From: Desulfothermus sp964427155
Lineage (GTDB): Bacteria > Desulfobacterota > Desulfovibrionia > Desulfovibrionales > Desulfothermaceae
Direction of reading: 5' to 3'
DNA: 64,000 bases
Assembly (NCBI GenBank): GCA_964427155.1
Contig: CAYRSC010000020.1
Location: 62,001-126,000 of the forward strand
A program made the translations under genes and the position numbers. How positions within the stretch are numbered: position 1 is the first letter of the stretch; the number at the start of each line of letters is the position of its first letter. This document shows, piece by piece, positions 17,505 through 26,187 of the stretch. The notes under the pieces were generated by a model, which was not told where the DNA came from, ran no database searches, and was given only the letters and a program-made list of their open reading frames with translations.

Positions 17505-17543
17505 CTTATGCCTAGCCAGGTGATAGCTTTTCTGGCTTATGCC
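17505..17543 (-). other. Hairpin flanked by direct repeats in the aroC-glycosyltransferase gap
   Basis: The 186-base gap holds AGCCAG (17514-17519) and CTGGCT (17532-17537), able to form a 6-bp stem. The stem is bracketed by the octamer CTTATGCC at 17505-17512 and 17536-17543. It would lie in the leader of the glycosyltransferase transcript. I recognise no known riboswitch, and no convincing promoter boxes. Confidence 0.3.
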
Positions 17544-17618
17544 CCACAAGGGATCTATTAGCACCCTTTTATATTTTTTCAGCCCCCTTTAGGATGGAGG
17601 AGAAAAAGATAGCATCTC

Positions 17619-18692
17619 CTATGAGGGCTCAGACCTGAGGGTCTGGTATCCAAATTGTAAAAGATACATATCCGCAAGGGTCAAGGCCACCATGGCCTTT
17701 ATCACAGGGACTATCCTTGGAATTGCAGACACATCATGTCTTCCTTTGATCTGAAGGGAGACCTCCTGTCCCCTGGTATTTATGGTACGCTGGGGGATAG
17801 ATATAGAGGGTATGGGCTTTATGGCGGCCCTCACCACAATGGGCTGTCCACTGGAGATACCCCCTAGTATCCCCCCTGCATTATTTGAGACAAAACCCTC
17901 TTTGGTCATATAATCATTATTTTCACTTCCCTTTAGTTGAGCCGCCTCCACCCCCACTCCTATCTCCACCGCCTTTACTGCCCCAACCCCCATAAGGGCA
18001 TAAGCCAAACGGGCATCCAGTTTATCAAATACAGGCTCTCCCAGCCCAGGGGGCACCCCCATGGCCTGCACCTCCACTATACCCCCAATGGAATCACCCT
18101 CCTTTTTTACCTCTTCCACCCTCTGTTTCCACAGATCTATCACAGAAGGGTCTGGCGCAAAAAAAGGAAGCTCTTCTGCTGTCTGGGGAGCTATCACCTC
18201 TGCTGCAATCCCCCCAAATTCTCGGGTATAGCCAACTATCTCTATCCCCCTGGAGGACAAAAATTTTTGTGCAATGGCTCCACCCACAACCCTACATACG
18301 GTCTCTCGCCCAGAGGCCCTTCCTCCTCCCCGATAATCCCTTATCCCATACTTTGCGTGATAGGTGAAATCTGCGTGTCCTGGTCTAAAGATATCCTTTA
18401 TGTGAGAATAGTCCTTGGGTCTCTGGTCCTCATTTTCAATATAAAAGCCAATTGGAGTACCTGTAGTACGTCCCTCAAATACCCCTGAGAGTATCCTTAC
18501 CCTGTCACGCTCCACCCGGCTAGTGGAACCCACATGTGAGCCAGGTCTCCTCTTATTTAGTTCCTTCTGAATATCCTCTTCTGAAAGGTCCATGCCTGCA
18601 GGACATCCATCCACCACCCCTCCCAATCCCGGACCATGGGACTCTCCAAAGGTGGTTAACCGAAAGACCCGTCCAAAGGTATTGCCACACAT
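17619..18692 (-). CDS. aroC: Chorismate synthase
   Basis: Catalyses FMN-dependent anti-1,4-elimination of phosphate from EPSP to chorismate, the last shared step of aromatic amino acid synthesis. The 357-residue product begins MCGNTFGRVFRLTTFGESHG and contains KRRPGSHVGSTSR, the RGGGRASGRET block and a C-terminal HDVSAIPR motif, all conserved in AroC. The ATG at 18692 is preferred over a GTG seven codons earlier because GGAGAGGGGG precedes it and it matches the family start. It lies 34 bases after trmH, at the end of the recA operon. Confidence 0.96.
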   Translation of the reverse strand: MCGNTFGRVFRLTTFGESHGPGLGGVVDGCPAGMDLSEEDIQKELNKRRPGSHVGSTSRVERDRVRILSGVFEGRTTGTPIGFYIENEDQRPKDYSHIKDIFRPGHADFTYHAKYGIRDYRGGGRASGRETVCRVVGGAIAQKFLSSRGIEIVGYTREFGGIAAEVIAPQTAEELPFFAPDPSVIDLWKQRVEEVKKEGDSIGGIVEVQAMGVPPGLGEPVFDKLDARLAYALMGVGAVKAVEIGVGVEAAQLKGSENNDYMTKEGFVSNNAGGILGGISSGQPIVVRAAIKPIPSISIPQRTINTRGQEVSLQIKGRHDVSAIPRIVPVIKAMVALTLADMYLLQFGYQTLRSEPS

Positions 18693-18726
18693 ACATCCCC
18701 CTCTCCAGGGCACAGAGGGCCCCTTC

Positions 18727-19314
18727 CTATTTATTGCACCACTCTTCTATGAGTCTGGCCAACTCCTCCTCTCCAAATGAAGCACGGTCATACATTCCCC
18801 TCTCAGACCTCTGCCGCCACGACTCATAGAGGATTATGGCTGCGGCCACAGAGACATTGAGGCTCTCCACCATCCCCTGCATGGGAATATAGAGTTCGTC
18901 CTCCACCAGTTCACATAACTCTGGACTCAGGCCCCTATGCTCATTTCCCAGGATAATGGCAGTTGGTAGAGTAAGGTCCCATTCTCCCAGAGGCCTTGCC
19001 TTCTCTCCAAAGCCTGTCCTTATAATATGAAACCCCTCCCTTCTCAGGCCCTTAATCATCTCTTCTGCACTGGTATGCCTCTTCCTCTCCACCCATTTAA
19101 CCGCAGAGGCAGAACTTTTCTTTCCAAGTTGGGGAAATTCCTCTGTGGTATAATAGAGGTGAATACAGTGAACACCAAAGGCATCACAGCTCCTGAGGAT
19201 AGCAGAGACATTATGGGGATCGTGGATGTTATCAATTATAAGGGTGAGGTCCTTTTGTCTACGAGATAGAACAGATATTATCTTTTTCCTTCTTCTCTCA
19301 GTAATGTCCCTCAT
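18727..19314 (-). CDS. trmH: SpoU-family tRNA (guanosine-2'-O)-methyltransferase, TrmH-like
   Basis: The 195-residue protein has all SPOUT motifs of TrmH: NIHDPHNVSAILRSCDAFG, IILGNEHRGLS and MQGMVESLNVSVAAAI. TrmH methylates the 2'-OH of G18 in tRNA with SAM. The short length and lack of a long N-terminal extension favour TrmH over the rRNA enzyme RlmB. Its ATG shares one base with the metG stop (TGATG), so translation is coupled. Confidence 0.9.
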   Translation of the reverse strand: MRDITERRRKKIISVLSRRQKDLTLIIDNIHDPHNVSAILRSCDAFGVHCIHLYYTTEEFPQLGKKSSASAVKWVERKRHTSAEEMIKGLRREGFHIIRTGFGEKARPLGEWDLTLPTAIILGNEHRGLSPELCELVEDELYIPMQGMVESLNVSVAAAIILYESWRQRSERGMYDRASFGEEELARLIEEWCNK

Positions 19315-21236
19315 CAGGAAATCCTGCTTCCCACCTCAGCATCTTCCTCTACACACAACAAACTAATCCCTCCTCCAGGGGAGTGTACAGCCAGTATCAT
19401 CCCCTCAGACAATACCCCCCGCAACTTTCTGGGGCGAAGATTTGCCACCACCACCACCTTTTTGTCAAGAAGCTGAGATGGTGAATAGTGGGATGCAAGA
19501 CCTGCCACTATCTGTCTAACACTCCCCTCCCCTATATCCACTTTTAGACACAGGAGTCTGTCCGCATTGGGGTGTTTTTCTGCCTCCACCACCCTTCCCA
19601 CCCGAAGTTCCACCTTAGAGAAATCTTCAATCTCTATCCAGGAGCTCTCCTCCTCTTTCCGGGACTCAACCTCACGTGGCTTTTTCTCCTCTTGTTTCTC
19701 AAAACTCTCCTTTCTGGGAAAGAGATTGGAACGCCGTGCCAGGGGAGAAGACAGGGTCCACAACTCCCAGTTCTCCATCTCCTTTTCCATCTCCACCTTC
19801 TCTGGATCAAACTCGCATCTGAGTTGTTCCAGCATCTTCTCAGCGGCATCTGGCATCACAGGCCACAGTGCAATGGCTATCTTCCGCATACACACCATCA
19901 CCAATGCCAGTACCGTGTTTAGACGAGCCTCATCCCCTCCCTTATAAAGAGACCAGGGTGCAGTGGAATCTATATACTTGTTTACTCCTCTTACAAATTC
20001 CCACAATGCCTCTAGGGCAGAAGAGGTATTAAAGGATTCAAAATGGGCTATATACCCCTTAAGGGACTCTTTCCCAAGGGATATAAGCACCTCATCCTCC
20101 TCCCGAAGCTCCATCTCAGGGGAAAGCATCCCCTTAAAATACTTATGAACCATGGATAGAGAACGATTAAACAAATTTCCCAGATCATTTGCCAGGTCTG
20201 CATTAAACCTCTCTATGAGATTCTTCTCTGAAAAATTACCATCATGACCAAAACGCATCTCCCTCATGAGAAAGTATCTAAACCCATCCACGCCATACTT
20301 GTCTTTCAAGGACATGGGCTCCACTACATTTCCAAGGCTCTTGGACATCTTGGTCTCGTCCACCTTCCAATAACCATGGACCCTAAGGCCCCGGTAGAGG
20401 GGCACCCCTGCGGATTTCAACATGGTGGGCCAAAAAATGGCGTGGGGCTTTAAAATATCCTTGGCCACCAGGTGATGGGCTGAGCCCCAGAATCTCTTAA
20501 ATTCCTCACCTTCTGGCCATCCCAGGGCACTTATATAATTTATCAGGGCATCAAACCACACATACGTCACATAATCCCTGTCAAAGGGGAGTTCTATACC
20601 CCAGGTAAGCCTTTTTTTGGGTCTGGAGATACACAGATCTCCAATAGGCTCCCTGAGCATGGCCAGGACCTCATTTCTAAAGTGCTCAGGCTGGATGAAA
20701 TATGGATTGTCTTTTATGTACTCCACAAGCCAGTCCTGATACTTACTCATGCGGAAAAAATAATTCTCTTCGTGTATATAGGTGGGGGGTTTTTGATGGT
20801 CTGGACAGAGTCCATCTACGAGTTCCTTTTCTGTATAAAACCTCTCACACCCAAAACAATAATATCCTCCATATTCTCCAAAATATATATCTCCCCTATC
20901 ATACACCCTCTGGAGAAACCTCTGGACACATTCTATATGATAGGGATCAGTGGTCCTTATGAATCTATCATTTTCCACCCTGAGCCTGGGCCACAGTCCC
21001 TTAAAGAGCGCACTTATCTCATCCACATATTCCTTGGGACTCTTCCCCTGGGATTGGGCCGCCTGCATTATCTTATCCCCGTGCTCATCTGTCCCTGTCA
21101 AAAAGAAGGTCTCTTCTCCAAGAAGCTTATGGAATCTATTTACACAGTCCGCCAGTATGGTGGTATAGGCATGTCCCAGATGGGGTTTTGCATTTACATA
21201 GTAGATAGGTGTTGAGATAAAAAAGGTATTACTCAC
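19314..21236 (-). CDS. metG: Methionyl-tRNA synthetase
   Basis: Class I aminoacyl-tRNA synthetase that charges tRNA-Met. The 640-residue protein has the HIGH-type motif PHLGHAY at residues 18-24, a zinc knuckle (CFGCERFYTEKE and CPDH) and KMSKSLGN near residue 295. The last about 105 residues form a tRNA-binding (Trbp111-like) domain (VELRVGRVVEAEKHPNADRL), joined by an acidic/basic linker. The start is a GTG at 21236, overlapping the ricT stop by 8 bases; it matches the usual family N-terminus FISTPIYYVNAKPH. Confidence 0.96.
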   Translation of the reverse strand: MSNTFFISTPIYYVNAKPHLGHAYTTILADCVNRFHKLLGEETFFLTGTDEHGDKIMQAAQSQGKSPKEYVDEISALFKGLWPRLRVENDRFIRTTDPYHIECVQRFLQRVYDRGDIYFGEYGGYYCFGCERFYTEKELVDGLCPDHQKPPTYIHEENYFFRMSKYQDWLVEYIKDNPYFIQPEHFRNEVLAMLREPIGDLCISRPKKRLTWGIELPFDRDYVTYVWFDALINYISALGWPEGEEFKRFWGSAHHLVAKDILKPHAIFWPTMLKSAGVPLYRGLRVHGYWKVDETKMSKSLGNVVEPMSLKDKYGVDGFRYFLMREMRFGHDGNFSEKNLIERFNADLANDLGNLFNRSLSMVHKYFKGMLSPEMELREEDEVLISLGKESLKGYIAHFESFNTSSALEALWEFVRGVNKYIDSTAPWSLYKGGDEARLNTVLALVMVCMRKIAIALWPVMPDAAEKMLEQLRCEFDPEKVEMEKEMENWELWTLSSPLARRSNLFPRKESFEKQEEKKPREVESRKEEESSWIEIEDFSKVELRVGRVVEAEKHPNADRLLCLKVDIGEGSVRQIVAGLASHYSPSQLLDKKVVVVANLRPRKLRGVLSEGMILAVHSPGGGISLLCVEEDAEVGSRIS

Positions 21237-22308
21237 CTCTTGCCCCCTTTTTATTGTTGAGCCTCTCTGTCTTTCTCCTGTTCCTGCGTCTTCTCCTGAC
21301 CTCCCTTTTGGAAGGAGCAGGAGAAGAGGAGCTCACCTCTTCCACACCACACTGTCCCTCCTCTTCTTCCATGAGCCGTTTCAGGTCTTCCAGGTCCTCA
21401 TTCTCCAATCCATGTTCCATAACCACTGCTGAGAACTTTCCCTCCATCCCTAGGCGAGAAGAAAAGAGGTATTCATAATCCCTGAGGTCTCCTTTTCCCT
21501 CCAAAAGCTCTAGCCACTCCACCAGAGATATCTCCCTCTCCACCCCAAGACCTGTATCCACCACAATGGAGTCCCTGAAGATATTGGCCCTCAATATCCT
21601 CACCTCCCCAAGCCTTGTCTCATATTTCTTTCCTATCCTGGGGCACCGTCTGTGAAAATCTGTGTATATCTCCTTTTCAAAGTTGAGACAACACAGAAGC
21701 CTCCCACAGGTGCCGGATATCTTTGATGGATTTAAAAATAATTGCTGTTCCTTGGCCATCTTGATGGTCACAGGTTCAAACCTGCGCAGAAAAAGCCTGC
21801 AACAGCATATCCTTCCGCAATTTCCAATGCCACCCACCATCTGGGCCTCATGTCTCACCCCTATTTGACGAAGCTCTATGCGGGTGTGATACCTCCTCAC
21901 CAATATCTTTACCAGTTCTCTAAAATCCACCCGCATGGGAGCGGTGAAATAAAATATCATTTTACTCCTGTCAAATCTCACCTCCACATCCACCAACTTC
22001 ATATCAAGGCCCAGCTTTTCTATATTCTTCTTACAAAAATCAAAGGCCTCTTTACTCAATCTCCTGTTTTCCTCCTCCTGTGCCAGGTCCTCAGAGGTGG
22101 CCTTCCTCTCAATGACCTTTATCTCTTCAGGGGGAATATCCCTGGGAGGGGACTTTCTTATCACCACCACCTCACCTAGACCAACACCCTCCTCTGTGAC
22201 CACTACCACCTTATCACCTCTCCCCATATCTCCACGATGGGTCCTAAAAAAATATATCTGTCCATATTCCTGAAATTTGACTCCCACATACCTGTCCATG
22301 ATCCACAT
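21229..22308 (-). CDS. PSP1-domain protein, RicT/YaaT-like
   Basis: The 359-residue protein carries a PSP1 domain: YGQIYFFRTHRGDMGRGD at the N-terminus, GGIGNCGRICCC and SGTCGRLLCCLNFE in the middle. In Bacillus, RicT (YaaT) with RicA and RicF forms an iron-sulfur complex that helps RNase Y mature mRNAs. The cysteines seen here are those of that family. The C-terminus is a charged tail rich in Glu, Arg and Lys (SKREVRRRRRNRRK). It sits between alaS and metG in the recA operon. Confidence 0.85.
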   Translation of the reverse strand: MWIMDRYVGVKFQEYGQIYFFRTHRGDMGRGDKVVVVTEEGVGLGEVVVIRKSPPRDIPPEEIKVIERKATSEDLAQEEENRRLSKEAFDFCKKNIEKLGLDMKLVDVEVRFDRSKMIFYFTAPMRVDFRELVKILVRRYHTRIELRQIGVRHEAQMVGGIGNCGRICCCRLFLRRFEPVTIKMAKEQQLFLNPSKISGTCGRLLCCLNFEKEIYTDFHRRCPRIGKKYETRLGEVRILRANIFRDSIVVDTGLGVEREISLVEWLELLEGKGDLRDYEYLFSSRLGMEGKFSAVVMEHGLENEDLEDLKRLMEEEEGQCGVEEVSSSSPAPSKREVRRRRRNRRKTERLNNKKGARGE

Positions 22309-22318
22309 CCCATAAATC

Positions 22319-24970
22319 TTATTTTGTGGCCAACAGTTCCCTCAATCTCTCCATGGCCTTTTTCAAGCCCTCAGGTCTGGTTCCACCGGCCTGGGCCAGA
22401 TCTTCTCTTCCCCCACCTCCGCCGCCAACCTCTTTTGCCACCTCCTTGATAAGCATAGGGGCAGTAAAACGATGGTGCAGATCCTTGCTCACATACAGCA
22501 ATAAATAGGCCTTTGAATCATCCCTGCTACCTAGCAGGACCACTCCAGAGCCCATCTTGTCCCTGATACCATCCATTATGTGTCTAAGGGTCTTCATGTC
22601 CCCTGAGATATCCAACAGCTTTGTAAGGACCTTAATCCCATTTATCTCCTCCACCTCCTCCATAATATCCCTGCTAGAGGAAAATAGTCCTCCCCGGGCC
22701 AGCTCCTCCTTTTCCTTGTTGAGCCTCTTTATCTCTTCCTGCATTTCCTCCACCCTCTGAAGCAGTCTGAAGGGGGGACACCTCAAAAGGTCAGTCAATC
22801 CTTCCACAATATCCCTATAGGACCGCACATGGGAGATGGCGTTCAAACCTGTTACCGCCTCTATCCTCCTTATCCCAGAGGCCACAGAGGACTCTGTAAC
22901 TATATAAAAACTCCCTGCCTCGCCTGTACGCTCAAGATGGGTCCCGCCACACAATTCCATGGACACACCCTCTATCTCCACCACCCTCACCTTATCACCA
23001 TACTTCTCTTCAAAAAGCCCAATGGCACCCTTCTCTATTGCCTCCTCATATCCCATCTCTTCCTTTTTCACCCTTATATCCCTTACTATTGCCTCATTTA
23101 CCATCTCCTCTATGGCGAGGACCTCTTTCTTAGAGAGGGACTTCACATGGGTAAAGTCAAAACGGAGTCTATCAGGGGCCACATAAGAGCCTGCCTGTTT
23201 TACATGCTCCCCTAGCACCTTTCTCAGGGCGGCATGAAGCAGGTGAGTACAGGTGTGATTTCTGGCAGTGGCCATACGAAGTTCCTCATCCACCAAGAGC
23301 TCACACCTATCTTCCACCTGGATCTCCCCCTCAACCACATCAATCTCATGAACTATTAAGGAAGGATTTAGACGCAGGGTATCCACCACATCTGCCCTCC
23401 CAGAGGGTCCAATCACCTTGCCCTTATCTCCCACCTGTCCCCCAGATTCTCCATAGAATGGGGTCCTATCGCATATAAGATATCCCTTCTTGCTGGCTCC
23501 AAGTAGAGAGACCTCTCTCCCATCTGGGTCCAGTAATAAAATTACCCTTCCCTCCCCCTTAAGGGTATCATAACCTATAAAAGTAGAGGTAATATCCTTA
23601 TCCAGCACCCCTTTGAAGAGATGTGTCACATCCTTTGCCCCGGAGCCACTCCAGAAGGCCTTGGAGCGCTCTTTTTGCTCCTGCATGAGACGTTCAAACC
23701 CTGCCTCATCCACAGAAAATCCCTTTTTCTCAGAGATGTCCCTTACAATATCAATGGGAAAACCAAAGGTATCGTAGAGCTTAAACACCACCTCCCCAGG
23801 CACTATCTTTATCCCTTGAGAAGAGAGGCGGCTGAGTTCATCTTCCAATATCCCCAGTCCCCTATCCAGGGTCCGTCCAAAGTTTTCCTCCTCTGTGACA
23901 ACCACCTCTTTTACAAAATCCAGTCCCTGAGATATCTCGGGATAGACATCTCCCATCTCCTTGGATAGCCTTTCACACACCTGCGAAAGAAAGGGATCAC
24001 CAAGGCCAAGGACCCGTCCAAACCGAAAGGCCCGCCTAATCAATCGCCTGAGCACATACCCCCTTCCATCATTAGAGGGCACTATGCCATCTGTGATCAT
24101 AAAGGTGATTGCCCTGCTGTGGTCCGCAATTACCCTGAGAGCGGTATCAATCTCCTCATCTGAGCCATATTCAACTCCACATAGCCCACAGGTAAAGTTT
24201 ATGAGTCCAGTAAAAAGGTCTGTATCAAAATTGGAATATACCCCCTGACATATGGCCGAAATCCTCTCCAGTCCCATGCCTGTATCAATACTTGGCTTAG
24301 GAAGAGGGGTTAATCTTCCGTCCTCGCTCCTGTTAAACTGCATAAACACCAGATTCCATATCTCCAGGTACCTGTCGCAGTCGCAGACCCCTATCTCACA
24401 GTTGGGACCACATGCCATGTGTTCCCCCTGATCCACCAATATCTCAGAGCAGGGACCACAGGGTCCTGTATCTCCCATGGCCCAGAAGTTGTCCTTTTCC
24501 CCGAGCCTATATATCCTCTCTTCAGGTATCCCCGCTATCTTCTTCCACAGCTCAATGGCCTCATCGTCGTCCTTAAATACCGTTACATACAACCTTTCCC
24601 TTTCCAACCCAAGCTCTGAGGTGAGATATTTCCAGGCAAATTCAATGGCCTCTGATTTAAAATAATCCCCAAAGGAAAAATTCCCCAGCATCTCAAAAAA
24701 GGTGTGATGTCTTCTGGTCCTTCCCACGTTCTCCAGATCATTGTGTTTTCCTCCCACCCTCAGACACTTCTGTGCGGTGGTGGCCCTCACATAGGGCCTT
24801 TTTTCCTGTCCTAAAAAGACCTTTTTAAACTGGACCATTCCGGCGTTTGTAAAAAGCAGGGTGGGATCATCCTTTGGTACCAGAGAGGAACTGGCTACCA
24901 CCTGGTGTCCATTCTTCCTAAAAAAATCCAAAAAACTGCTTCTGATCTCCTTGGAAGTAAGCAAGGCCAT
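22319..24970 (-). CDS. alaS: Alanyl-tRNA synthetase
   Basis: Class II synthetase that charges tRNA-Ala and edits mischarged Ser/Gly. I start it at the ATG at 24970 (883 residues), preceded by AAAAGGAG. The earlier Met at 25069 would run into recA. The N-terminus SSFLDFFRKNGHQVV and the motif FTNAGMVQFKKVFLG are typical. The editing domain has NHTCTHLLHAAL (HxxxH) and CGGTHLERTG (Cys and His zinc ligands). A C-Ala domain follows with the GGGGGGREDLAQAGG loop. The recA-alaS order is common in bacteria. Confidence 0.96.
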   Translation of the reverse strand: MALLTSKEIRSSFLDFFRKNGHQVVASSSLVPKDDPTLLFTNAGMVQFKKVFLGQEKRPYVRATTAQKCLRVGGKHNDLENVGRTRRHHTFFEMLGNFSFGDYFKSEAIEFAWKYLTSELGLERERLYVTVFKDDDEAIELWKKIAGIPEERIYRLGEKDNFWAMGDTGPCGPCSEILVDQGEHMACGPNCEIGVCDCDRYLEIWNLVFMQFNRSEDGRLTPLPKPSIDTGMGLERISAICQGVYSNFDTDLFTGLINFTCGLCGVEYGSDEEIDTALRVIADHSRAITFMITDGIVPSNDGRGYVLRRLIRRAFRFGRVLGLGDPFLSQVCERLSKEMGDVYPEISQGLDFVKEVVVTEEENFGRTLDRGLGILEDELSRLSSQGIKIVPGEVVFKLYDTFGFPIDIVRDISEKKGFSVDEAGFERLMQEQKERSKAFWSGSGAKDVTHLFKGVLDKDITSTFIGYDTLKGEGRVILLLDPDGREVSLLGASKKGYLICDRTPFYGESGGQVGDKGKVIGPSGRADVVDTLRLNPSLIVHEIDVVEGEIQVEDRCELLVDEELRMATARNHTCTHLLHAALRKVLGEHVKQAGSYVAPDRLRFDFTHVKSLSKKEVLAIEEMVNEAIVRDIRVKKEEMGYEEAIEKGAIGLFEEKYGDKVRVVEIEGVSMELCGGTHLERTGEAGSFYIVTESSVASGIRRIEAVTGLNAISHVRSYRDIVEGLTDLLRCPPFRLLQRVEEMQEEIKRLNKEKEELARGGLFSSSRDIMEEVEEINGIKVLTKLLDISGDMKTLRHIMDGIRDKMGSGVVLLGSRDDSKAYLLLYVSKDLHHRFTAPMLIKEVAKEVGGGGGGREDLAQAGGTRPEGLKKAMERLRELLATK

Positions 24971-24989
24971 CTCTCCTTTTTGTTTGTTA

Positions 24990-26063
24990 TTATTGTTCCC
25001 CTTCCAGATCTTTCTCCTGGGCCTGCACCGCCTCCTCTTCCCTGAGCCCCAGGGCAATGAGAAGGGCATTCTCTATCCTCTCCCTTAGCTCAGGATTCTC
25101 CTGCAGATAGGCCCTAACATTCTCCTTTCCCTGCCCCAGCCTTTCCTTGCCAAAGGCATACCACGAACCACTCTTTTCTATAACCCCCTGTTCCACCCCC
25201 AGGTCTATGAGCTCCCCTTCCCTGGAGATACCAGTACCATAGAGGATATCAAACTGGGCCTCCCTAAAGGGAGGGGCCAGTTTATTCTTTACCACCTTTA
25301 CCTTTACCCTGTTTCCATAAACCTCATCTTTGTCTTTAAGGGTATTGATCTTTCTAATATCCATCCTCACAGAAGAATAAAACTTCAGGGCATTGCCCCC
25401 GGTTGTGGTCTCAGGGGGGCCTCCATATCCATATCCCCCCATTCCTATCTTCATCCTTATCTGGTTAATAAATATAACCGCAGTCCGGGAACGGTGAATG
25501 GAACCGGTCAACTTCCTCATGGCATGAGACATGAGCCTGGCCTGTCCCCCCACCTGGGACTCCCCCATCTTTCCTTCAAGTTCTGCCTGGGGAATAAGGG
25601 CGGCCACAGAATCTATGACTATAACGTCCAGGGCCCCTGAGCGCACCAAGAGGTCACATATCTCCAGGGCCTGCTCCCCATAGTCTGGCTGAGAGATAAG
25701 AAGTTCCTCTGTATTTACCCCCAGTCTCTTGGCATAATGTACATCCAGGGCATGTTCCGCATCTATAAATGCCCCAACTCCCCCCCTTTTCTGGGCCTCT
25801 GCAAGGATATGAAGGGCAAGGGTGGTCTTTCCAGAGGACTCAGGCCCATATATCTCTATTACCCTTCCCCTGGGAATACCCCCTATCCCAAGGGCCATAT
25901 CTAGGGATATAGAACCAGTGGGGATAACAGGGACCCTCTGGTGGGCCTCATCAGAAAGATACATAATAGAGCCCTGACCATATTTTCTCTCTATGGTGCT
26001 AAGGGCAGTCTTGAGGGCCTCCTTTCTTAGCTGGACCGGATCCACATTATTCTTTGTAGCCAT
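24990..26063 (-). CDS. recA: Recombinase RecA with enlarged loop L2
   Basis: DNA-dependent ATPase that pairs homologous strands and stimulates LexA cleavage. The 357-residue product has Walker A GPESSGKT at residues 73-80 and Walker B VIVIDSVAAL. DNA-binding loop L2 is unusual: between KIG (205-207) and PETTTGG there are nine residues (MGGYGYGGP, 208-216) instead of the five of E. coli (VMFGN). The nucleotides confirm the reading frame. A promoter overlapped by an inverted repeat lies upstream (26113-26161). First gene of a six-gene operon. Confidence 0.97.
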   Translation of the reverse strand: MATKNNVDPVQLRKEALKTALSTIERKYGQGSIMYLSDEAHQRVPVIPTGSISLDMALGIGGIPRGRVIEIYGPESSGKTTLALHILAEAQKRGGVGAFIDAEHALDVHYAKRLGVNTEELLISQPDYGEQALEICDLLVRSGALDVIVIDSVAALIPQAELEGKMGESQVGGQARLMSHAMRKLTGSIHRSRTAVIFINQIRMKIGMGGYGYGGPPETTTGGNALKFYSSVRMDIRKINTLKDKDEVYGNRVKVKVVKNKLAPPFREAQFDILYGTGISREGELIDLGVEQGVIEKSGSWYAFGKERLGQGKENVRAYLQENPELRERIENALLIALGLREEEAVQAQEKDLEGEQ

Positions 26064-26112
26064 TGTTGTTCTCCATCTATGGGTTTTACTATGGTTAGGC
26101 AGAGATGTTCCC

Positions 26113-26141
26113 TCTATATCAAAAGCAATCCTTTAGGGCAA
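26113..26141 (-). promoter_or_regulatory. Candidate sigma-70 promoter of recA
   Basis: On the minus strand, TTGCCC (26136-26141) and TATAGA (26113-26118) are separated by exactly 17 bases. This is the best promoter match upstream of recA, about 50 bases before its start codon. Confidence 0.6.
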
Positions 26142-26161
26142 CTTTTTTGAACTTGCCCTAA
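26133..26161. promoter_or_regulatory. Inverted repeat overlapping the recA -35 box, possible SOS operator
   Basis: Perfect 9-bp arms TTAGGGCAA (26133-26141) and TTGCCCTAA (26153-26161) are separated by 11 bases. One arm contains the recA -35 hexamer. It resembles neither the E. coli nor the Bacillus LexA box, but LexA sites vary widely between phyla. It also lies upstream of the divergent PP-loop gene and could serve both. Confidence 0.5.
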
Positions 26162-26187
26162 TGCTCCAAGAATATTAAAGCAGGGCC

